Below, in pieces: positions 27,053-33,794 of a stretch of DNA of 33,794 nt. Numbering within the stretch: the stretch's first letter is position 1; each line of letters starts with the position of its first letter. Both the position numbers and the translations under genes were made by a program. The stretch covers positions 1-33,794 of the forward strand of contig CAJVXH010000016.1 of assembly GCA_913009835.1 (NCBI GenBank), in the 5' to 3' direction. Below the pieces are notes generated by a model, which did not search any database, was not told the DNA's origin, and worked only from the letters and a program-made list of their open reading frames with translations. The DNA is from an uncultured bacterium (GTDB taxonomy: Bacteria; Electryoneota; Electryoneia; Electryoneales; Electryoneaceae).

Positions 27053-28603
27053 ATGTCGCAAATTTACGAGCTTCAGCGTGTATCCAACCTCCAGCCAGCG
27101 CTCCTGCTCACGTGCCAACTGACGCGCAACCAATGGATGCTCATGCAACCAACCCGGTTGAAATTCGGCTTCAAATCCGCTTTGTACGACTCGTAAAGCG
27201 CGCACCGGATCCTCTATAGAAGTGCGTTTTCTGTTCAGAGCCCATGCCATTCGGAACAGGAACAGCAACGGCATCGGGACGGCATCTTCCACCTTCAGTC
27301 GATCCAGTTTAATCCGCTTTCGATGATTCAGCACCAGAAAGGCGAGGTGTCCCTGTTCCTCACGAGTAAAACCTGGGAAATCACTGTTCCTGATCAAGTA
27401 TGTGCCATGCTTGTGGTAACTGGAATAGTTGATCGTCAGACCTATTTCATGGAGATCAGCAGCCCAGCGAAGAAGACGTTTCGGTGAACACAAGGAGCTG
27501 GGCAGATCCAGACGGATTTCGTCAAGATGCGCCGCAGCGAAATCGTAAACCCTGTCCCTCTGGAGTCGATCTACTTTGTGCCGATCCATCAAACGAGTGA
27601 GTGTCGCTATTCTACGATCTTTCCCGTCAGGAACCATCATCATATCGTGAAGAATACCCTGGCGCAACCCAGCCTTGGTGATGCGAATCCTATCCAGCTC
27701 AAACGTTTTCATTATCCCTGTCAGCAAAGCGAGGGCACCGGGGAATGAAGCCACACGCTCTTCGGGTAATCCTGCTCTGATAAAACTGTTCGTCTTGTTC
27801 TTGATAAACATCTTTGTGAGATTCTTCAGTGGTTTGAGTTCAATCCCGCCTGACCCCAACTCCATTTGTTCTATCAGAGAAGCGACCAACCGCATGGTAC
27901 CCGACGCACCGAGCACAACCTCAAACGACTCGCGACAGTCATAGACCTTGGTCGCACACAAAGCTTCAGCCACATCCGCAACTGTCGCCTTGAAAAGATC
28001 TGCGGTCAACTCCCGACCCTCGAAAACATTCCTGGTCAGGCTGATATTCCCCAGAGCTACGCTGTCTATGCAGACTGGCGAACGACCCTCACCGTAGATA
28101 AATTCCGTCGATCCGCCGCCAATATCTATTATGAATCGTTTCCGCTCCTGCGGAGCATCTTCGCTGATGATGCCCAGATAAATGAGACGCGCCTCTTCTT
28201 CTCCAGAGATAATGTCAATCGGAAAGCCAAGTGCTGCCTCGGACTCTCGGAATAGCTGCGAATCCCGACGCAATTGGCGAAAGGCGCTGGTACCAATCAC
28301 TCTAACATTCCCGGACGAAAAACCGGTGATTCGTTCTCCATACCGACGCAATACCAACAACACTTCTTCGCGTTTGCTGGGCTCAATAATACCGTCCGGC
28401 AGAAGGCCATCAACCAGTTTCGTGACCTCACGATGGTGATCCATATGCCGCCACTCACCATCGAGAACCCGGATGACGTGCAGGTGAAAGCTGTTCGAAC
28501 CGAGATCGACAATGGCGTATTCGTGACGGAGATCGTCTGGCGTAGTTTTAAGGTCCGTTGAATTCGCCTTCGGTTTACCGGATGTGTCCTGCCCAGGTTT
28601 CAC
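27050..28603 (-). CDS. ppx: Ppx/GppA family exopolyphosphatase
   Basis: YAIVDLGSNSFHLHVIRV, FIIDIGGGSTEFIYG, VLGASGTMRL; HD-like C-terminal region; adjacent to ppk. Confidence 0.93.
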   Translation of the reverse strand: MKPGQDTSGKPKANSTDLKTTPDDLRHEYAIVDLGSNSFHLHVIRVLDGEWRHMDHHREVTKLVDGLLPDGIIEPSKREEVLLVLRRYGERITGFSSGNVRVIGTSAFRQLRRDSQLFRESEAALGFPIDIISGEEEARLIYLGIISEDAPQERKRFIIDIGGGSTEFIYGEGRSPVCIDSVALGNISLTRNVFEGRELTADLFKATVADVAEALCATKVYDCRESFEVVLGASGTMRLVASLIEQMELGSGGIELKPLKNLTKMFIKNKTNSFIRAGLPEERVASFPGALALLTGIMKTFELDRIRITKAGLRQGILHDMMMVPDGKDRRIATLTRLMDRHKVDRLQRDRVYDFAAAHLDEIRLDLPSSLCSPKRLLRWAADLHEIGLTINYSSYHKHGTYLIRNSDFPGFTREEQGHLAFLVLNHRKRIKLDRLKVEDAVPMPLLFLFRMAWALNRKRTSIEDPVRALRVVQSGFEAEFQPGWLHEHPLVARQLAREQERWLEVGYTLKLVNLRH

Positions 28604-30794
28604 GCCTGCTCTTCCCTTTTGAGGTGATCTTTTTCAACTTCTCGCTCTCGCGTTCACGACGTCCAGCTATCTTCATCAAAAATTCCTGGCCGTTTTCCAG
28701 CGAGTGCCCTTTGTAATGCATCGGCCGGCAATATGTCCCATCCGATTGCATTTCCCAATGATTGTACTTGTTCGAGAAACAATGATCCAGTATTGCGATC
28801 AGCTCCTTTTGTAGAAGCCCATCATCAACCGGACACAACACCTCAACACGATGCTCCAGGTTTCGCCGCATCGCATCAGCCGAACCTATGTAAAGCTCGT
28901 CCTCACCACCGTTATGAAAATGGAACACCCGGCTGTGTTCGAGGAAACGCCCCACAATGCTCCGCACCTGAATGCTGTCACTCAAGCCTGGAACTCCCGG
29001 ACGCAAACGGCAGCTATCTCGAACACACAGCTCTATTTTCACTCCTGCATGTGAAGCCTGGTATAACGCACGGACGATGTCCTTATCCTCCAGAGCGTTC
29101 AGCTTCATCCGGATCAATCCATTGTGGTTCTTCTGCTGATGCTCTATCTCCCGCTCAATCTTGGAGAGTAACCCCCTTTTCAACGTGCTGGGGGCCATCA
29201 ACAATTTCTGATATTTTCTGGAAGGACTGTAACCAGTGTTCAGAAAGTTGAATATCTCAGTTACATCTCGACCTATCTCACGGTCACAGGTCATCAAACC
29301 TAAGTCCGTATACTGTAGTGCGTTATCAGCATGATAATTCCCCGTGCTGACATGAGTGTAGGTTCGGAATCCGTTATAATCCTTGCGCACGATCTGAATC
29401 AGCTTGGTGTGAGTTTTGAAGCCCAGCACCCCGTAAGTTACATGAATCCCCACCTTCTCCAACTGATTGGCCCAGGCAATGTTCGCCTGTTCGTCGAAAC
29501 GCGCTTTTAACTCAATAACTACCGCCACCTGCTTACCATTTGCTACCGCTGCTTTCAAATATTCCACAACTCTGCTCTCTGAGGAAGTACGATACAAGGT
29601 CATCCGAATCGCGCGGACCTTTGGTTCCTCAGCAGCTTCACGGAGCAGACGCTCGACGGAACTGGTGAACGACTCGTAAGGGTGCACCAAAAGAATGTCA
29701 CCCTCGCGACGAAGAGCGTGAAAGATATGCTTCACCCCGTGCAGACGAGGGTGCTCTATCGGACGATGGGCTGGATATTTCAGATCCGGAAGGTTGAGCG
29801 AAGCGAGCTCCATCAAATCGTTCTTCCCGACCATGCCGTCAATCATGAACACATCCGACTCATCCAGCTTTAACGCACTAAGAAGCATCTCCAGATGAAG
29901 CGGGTCCATATCCGCCTCCACCTGCAGACGAACTATCGGTGCAAATGCCCGATCCCTGACTTCCTTCTCGATCAGTTCGAGCAAATCGTCTGCCTGCTCC
30001 TCGTTCTTCTCAGTGTTTGAGTTGCGAGTGACACGGAAAAGATCAATATTTTCGATCTCCACGCCCGGAAATAATAGATCCAAGTTGTGCGCGATTACGT
30101 CCTCAGCTTTTACAAACCTGAGTGAATCCCCAATCTTGATAAAGCGAGGAACGTCCAGTCCGACAGGTACTTTAACACGAGCGAGAGAACTCTCACCATG
30201 AGAGAGATGCTTGATCGTTACCAGCAAATTGAGCGACAAATTCGAGATGAATGGGAAAGGATGTGCCGGGTCCACTCCCTGGGGAAATACCAACGGAAAG
30301 ATGTTTTCGACAAAATGGTTTCGGAGGTTTTCGGCTTCTTCCCCGGTCAGATCCTGGTAGTCAAGTATGTCAATACCGCGTGGTTTCAACAAACGACGCA
30401 AGTTTTCGAAAATCTCAGACTTGTCATTCTCCAGACGCATGATCTCTTCATACGCCCAGCGTAATTGCTCCTCCGGACTGCGTCCATCAATGCTGAATGA
30501 ACGCACTCCCGCACCTATCAACTGCTTCAAACCGCCGATACGTTTCATGAAAAATTCATCGGTGTTCGACGAGCAAATAGCAACGTACTTCAAGCGTTCG
30601 AGCAGAGGATTTGCACTCTCCTCCGCCTCGTGAAGCACCCGGCGGTTGAAATTCAGCCAGGTCATCTCACGGTTTAGATACATCCCCGGCGCATCGAGCT
30701 GACTGTCCGCAAACTCCCACCCATCAGGTAGAGGGTCAGCGCCGATGTCAATGAGAATCGGATCACGTTCAGTTTCTGACTTTTTCCTTGTCAT
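28575..30794 (-). CDS. ppk1: Polyphosphate kinase 1
   Basis: MYLNREMTWLNFNRRVLHEAEESANPLLERLKYVAICSSNTDEFFMKRI; active-site region YTHVSTGNYHADNALQYTDLGLMT; overlaps the ppx ORF by 29 bp. Confidence 0.97.
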   Translation of the reverse strand: MTRKKSETERDPILIDIGADPLPDGWEFADSQLDAPGMYLNREMTWLNFNRRVLHEAEESANPLLERLKYVAICSSNTDEFFMKRIGGLKQLIGAGVRSFSIDGRSPEEQLRWAYEEIMRLENDKSEIFENLRRLLKPRGIDILDYQDLTGEEAENLRNHFVENIFPLVFPQGVDPAHPFPFISNLSLNLLVTIKHLSHGESSLARVKVPVGLDVPRFIKIGDSLRFVKAEDVIAHNLDLLFPGVEIENIDLFRVTRNSNTEKNEEQADDLLELIEKEVRDRAFAPIVRLQVEADMDPLHLEMLLSALKLDESDVFMIDGMVGKNDLMELASLNLPDLKYPAHRPIEHPRLHGVKHIFHALRREGDILLVHPYESFTSSVERLLREAAEEPKVRAIRMTLYRTSSESRVVEYLKAAVANGKQVAVVIELKARFDEQANIAWANQLEKVGIHVTYGVLGFKTHTKLIQIVRKDYNGFRTYTHVSTGNYHADNALQYTDLGLMTCDREIGRDVTEIFNFLNTGYSPSRKYQKLLMAPSTLKRGLLSKIEREIEHQQKNHNGLIRMKLNALEDKDIVRALYQASHAGVKIELCVRDSCRLRPGVPGLSDSIQVRSIVGRFLEHSRVFHFHNGGEDELYIGSADAMRRNLEHRVEVLCPVDDGLLQKELIAILDHCFSNKYNHWEMQSDGTYCRPMHYKGHSLENGQEFLMKIAGRRERESEKLKKITSKGKSRRETWAGHIR

Positions 30795-30819
30795 GCACCA
30801 TTCCTGTAAACAAAGGGCT

Positions 30820-30911
30820 GTAGCAGGTGGGCTTTAGGCTATGGGAAATGACGAGATAGACAGTGTTTTTCATTTCCTATTGCCTATAGCCTTCAGTTCC
30901 TATAGCCTGCT
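30820..30911. repeat. Imperfect inverted repeat carrying CTATAGG-type heptads between sixA and ppk1
   Basis: agcaggtgggctttaggctatgggaaatga ... tcatttcctattgcctatagccttcagttcctatagcctgct. Confidence 0.6.
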
Positions 30912-30916
30912 GTTCG

Positions 30917-31438
30917 TTACCACTTTTCATCGGGAAACATGAAACTCACCCACCGGGGTGTCATCAACCACTCGAGAACTCCTGGCCCATGGTAAGATTG
31001 ACCGGCGAACCGTACAGATGCCAACCCCGCTGTATCCATGTCCAGCATCGCAGTGTTATTAGCTGAAATCGCCCAGGCCAGAGCGTGGCTCATATGAGGT
31101 TGATGACCCACCATCATCACGTTTTCGCCCGGCTTGCGCATTTGAGTCAAAACGTCCTCAAGATCAAACGGGCTGCGTTCCGGAAGCAATTCCGATATCT
31201 CCTGCATCCGATCAACCCCGAGTTCATCGGCGGCAATCTGAGCTGTCTGTTGCGCACGGAGCAAGGGACTGTGAAAGATAATGTCAACCTGCCCACCTAT
31301 CCTCTTCAGAGCACAAACTACCAGCGAAGTGCGGTGGCGTCCCTTTTCCGTTAACGGACGAAGAGCATCGTTATAACTGCCATCGACAGCTTGATTCGCC
31401 GCAATCCCATGACGCAGAAAATACATCCGCCAATCCAT
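30917..31438 (-). CDS. sixA: SixA-type phosphohistidine phosphatase (histidine phosphatase superfamily)
   Basis: MYFLRHGIA, HSPLLRAQQTAQIAADELG, VMMVGHQPHMS. Confidence 0.88.
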   Translation of the reverse strand: MDWRMYFLRHGIAANQAVDGSYNDALRPLTEKGRHRTSLVVCALKRIGGQVDIIFHSPLLRAQQTAQIAADELGVDRMQEISELLPERSPFDLEDVLTQMRKPGENVMMVGHQPHMSHALAWAISANNTAMLDMDTAGLASVRFAGQSYHGPGVLEWLMTPRWVSFMFPDEKW

Positions 31439-31582
31439 TTATCGTCTCCCGATCACATTGATAGTTGCAGAAGCTCAAGTATCGCTACCTTTGAACCGGG
31501 TTTGCAAGTTTCTAGCGGCCAAGTATGCACAACCTTGGGACCTGACTCTCAGGTGCGATATGCGAGATCTGATAAAACGTCT

Positions 31583-31666
31583 GCCCCGACTTGCTTGTCA
31601 AGTCGGGATTATCAAGCTGAGTCTTTTGAAAACAGGCCCGGGGAGTGCTTGCAAGCGCGGGTTATC
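31583..31666 (+). repeat. Dispersed hairpin element H, two divergent copies (5 and 6)
   Basis: gcCCCGACTTGcttgtCAAGTCGGGattatc (31583-31613) and aacaggcccggggagtgcttgcaagcgcgggttatc (31631-31666). Confidence 0.65.
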
Positions 31667-31674
31667 TCTGATTG

Positions 31675-31804
31675 ATATGCCCCTGTTACGACCGAAGGTC
31701 ATAACAGGGTTGATCCGCAACTTCACTAATACGAATTAGTTTCTCAGGACTCAAGCTGGCGAATCCCTGCGAACCGCAAACAGACGCGGGTCACAGGGGC
31801 ATAT
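31675..31804. mobile_element. Candidate MITE-like 130-bp element with 12-bp terminal inverted repeats
   Basis: ATATGCCCCTGT (31675-31686) and ACAGGGGCATAT (31793-31804), exact inverse; internal hairpin CCTGTTACGACC-GAA-GGTCATAACAGG. Confidence 0.4.
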
Positions 31805-31822
31805 TTTTCTTCACTCCACTTG

Positions 31823-33322
31823 TCATCGTCCAATTCGGGTGAGGAACTGGCTGGAGTCTGAGGCGGCTGATGCTGCGTCCGGCACATTCCCCGGAAACGG
31901 CTGCTTGATGAAGTAGAATGCGTCCTCAGCGATGACGGTTGCTGGTGCAAGTCCCAGACGGGCGACGAGCAGGTATTCACCCGAAGGATATCCAGCCGGG
32001 AGATAATGCTGGATCTCATCTACGATGATCGGAACTCCGGGCTCAATATTGACATAGCGTTGGATGGGGATGTTAGGGTTGTCAGCGGGGCCATAGACTG
32101 TGACCTGTCCGATGTAGGTGGTGCCTTGAGCCAAGGTGTTGGTGATGTTGGCGGAATAGCCGAACCAGCCTCCAGTTTCAGGGATAATTGTTGGTGAATT
32201 GAAGGGTGCGATGGAGAGAGAAACACCGACATTGGTAACGCGATCATTTTCCCACCAGCTAACCATATCATCGTTGTTATATGGTATTACGACATCCAGG
32301 TCACCGTCACCATCCAGATCCCCGATATCCATGTCCTGCCCCCCACCTCCAGGTATGTAGTATATCGTTTCATACACATCATTACCCTGGTTTTCGAATA
32401 AAAATACGGAACCACTGAGTTCATTGAGGAAATCAGTGTCACCATCTCGATCAAAATCTATTGGAATTACTTTCTCTGGTCCGGTCATCCCAAAAATGCC
32501 AGTGAAAACTTGAATGTACTCAAGATCTCCTACATTCTTGAAGTACTTCTGTGGATTAATGGAAACGCCAACAGCGAAGTCGTTGAAACCATCATCGTTG
32601 ATATCGTCGATGGCAATGTCATATACCTCACCGTTAATTGGGACTGTGAAACCTGGTTCAAAACCATCGTCGAATTCAAATATGTAGATATTATACATTA
32701 CATCAGTCCAAACCATGTCGAGATCGCCATCATTATCCAAATCACCGAGGTCATAAGGCCCAGTCAACTGTCCAAAATAAAGATCGTTGTAGATCGCTGT
32801 AGAATCGGAAAAGACAAGATTTCCCAGGTTTTCCCACCAGAACACACCTTCATCATCCAAATTACCAATACAACAAATGAAATCCATATCTCCGTCTGTA
32901 TCGACATCGGCAGCTTTCATATTCCAGTGACCAATGACTGGGTCTATAGGGTAGAGGAGGGAGAAAGTTCCGTCGCCGTTATTAACTCGAAAAGTCACTA
33001 TCGTATCTTCGCCACTTCCGCTGATGATATCGGTGTCACCGTCGTAATCAAGGTCGCCTGCCCAGAATTGGGGATAAAGAGGAAGGTTTTCTGCAATCAG
33101 ATGATAGGTGAATTCACCCGCGCCATCATTCTCCCACCATACAAGATCCCTAATCCCTGAAGCGATGACATCCCCGTCACCGTCGTTGTCCATGTCAACT
33201 ACCTGAACTCGCCATGCTCCTCCTAATTCGACTGGCAGAACATGTTCGATGGGCTGGGCTAAGGCAGCTGATACCAACGAGATACCCAGTACAATAGCAG
33301 CAAGAATTCGACGTATGTTCAC
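31823..33322 (-). CDS. Secreted FG-GAP/VCBS-repeat protein ending soon after the shared C-terminal module; no sorting domain
   Basis: Multiple D.D.DGD.D repeats (DMDNDGDGDV, DLDYDGDTDI, DVDTDGDMDF, DLDNDGDLDM, DFDRDGDTDF, DLDGDGDLDV); GGAGG before GTG at 33322 (VNIRRILAAIVLGISLVSAALA); listed start 33361 is probably too early. Confidence 0.87.
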   Translation of the reverse strand: MNIRRILAAIVLGISLVSAALAQPIEHVLPVELGGAWRVQVVDMDNDGDGDVIASGIRDLVWWENDGAGEFTYHLIAENLPLYPQFWAGDLDYDGDTDIISGSGEDTIVTFRVNNGDGTFSLLYPIDPVIGHWNMKAADVDTDGDMDFICCIGNLDDEGVFWWENLGNLVFSDSTAIYNDLYFGQLTGPYDLGDLDNDGDLDMVWTDVMYNIYIFEFDDGFEPGFTVPINGEVYDIAIDDINDDGFNDFAVGVSINPQKYFKNVGDLEYIQVFTGIFGMTGPEKVIPIDFDRDGDTDFLNELSGSVFLFENQGNDVYETIYYIPGGGGQDMDIGDLDGDGDLDVVIPYNNDDMVSWWENDRVTNVGVSLSIAPFNSPTIIPETGGWFGYSANITNTLAQGTTYIGQVTVYGPADNPNIPIQRYVNIEPGVPIIVDEIQHYLPAGYPSGEYLLVARLGLAPATVIAEDAFYFIKQPFPGNVPDAASAASDSSQFLTRIGR

Positions 33323-33511
33323 GATAAACCTCCCTCTGATTAGGTGTCTGATGCAAAACATAAGATGGTTATTCGGAATCGCTAAGTCCAGTGTGGGCGG
33401 ACGATTTTCTTATTATTGCTGATAATCGTTGCGAACATGCCCCTGTGATGCCGCCGTCTTTTCAACAGTTCACGGGGATACTCAATCTCGAGAAGCAAAT
33501 AGGGTGTCATT

Positions 33512-33533
33512 CTGAGCGAAGCGAAGAATCTAG
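33512..33533 (+). repeat. REP-like unit CTGAGCGAAGCGAAGAATCTAG
   Basis: tgtcattCTGAGCGAAGCGAAGAATCTAG; a near-identical inverted copy is at 33651-33672. Confidence 0.6.
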
Positions 33534-33668
33534 CTGTTTCATACGTCAGAGATGGTGCGTGGAATACGGTTGAGCGTGCAATTGGTTCGCTCTAACTTCC
33601 TCTCACGCGCACACATACTTCTACGTATTATCATGCTCGATACTCGTCAACTAGATCCTTCACTTCGT

Positions 33669-33794
33669 TCAGCGACTGTATTCCGGAGTCAAGTTAGTTG
33701 TCTCCATATTCGGGTCTACGAAAGGCTTCATATCGCGCATCATCTGGTTGAGAATGACCAGCATTTTTCGTGAGATCGCGACGATGGCCACTTT
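33669..33794 (-). CDS. C-terminal fragment of a probable IS110-family transposase (continues beyond the window edge)
   Basis: Minus-strand reading KVAIVAISRKMLVILNQMMRDMKPFVDPNMETTNLTPEYSR*; the IS110-type C-terminal 'RK(M/L)L..LN.M.RD' signature is recognised by eye. Confidence 0.65.
   Translation of the reverse strand, partial: KVAIVAISRKMLVILNQMMRDMKPFVDPNMETTNLTPEYSR

Noticed and set aside
31744-32019. Possible frameshift that removed a sorting domain from the FG-GAP protein
   Set aside because: The alternative frame (SSPELDDDKWSEEKYAPVTRVCLRFAGIRQLES) has no PNPFNP or GLYF-type motif, so nothing indicates a hidden CTD.

Overview
The window looks like bacterial chromosome, probably from the FCB superphylum (inferred from type A T9SS sorting domains, not proven). 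It is dominated by large secreted proteins. Six carry C-terminal 'YPNPFNP...LGQxV...G.Y.....(L/K)K' sorting domains: a multi-domain protein, two tandem S8 subtilases, a BNR/Asp-box protein, a giant C25 (gingipain-like) protein and an M6 metalloprotease. The rest include a SUMF1-domain lipoprotein, an NHL-repeat protein, an FG-GAP/VCBS protein and two small secreted proteins. Housekeeping genes are uvrC and a polyphosphate cluster (sixA, ppk1, ppx). The right edge cuts through the 3' end of a probable IS110-family transposase. The two strongest unexplained signals are: (1) intergenic islands built from heptanucleotide (period-7) tandem arrays of several unrelated sequences, an 'AAAGA(C/T)AGG' linker and dispersed GC-rich hairpins, often starting exactly at stop codons; (2) a ~105-aa C-terminal beta-rich module shared by six otherwise different secreted proteins, two of which end with it or just after it and have no T9SS sorting domain. 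All calls come from reading the sequence; no database search was run.
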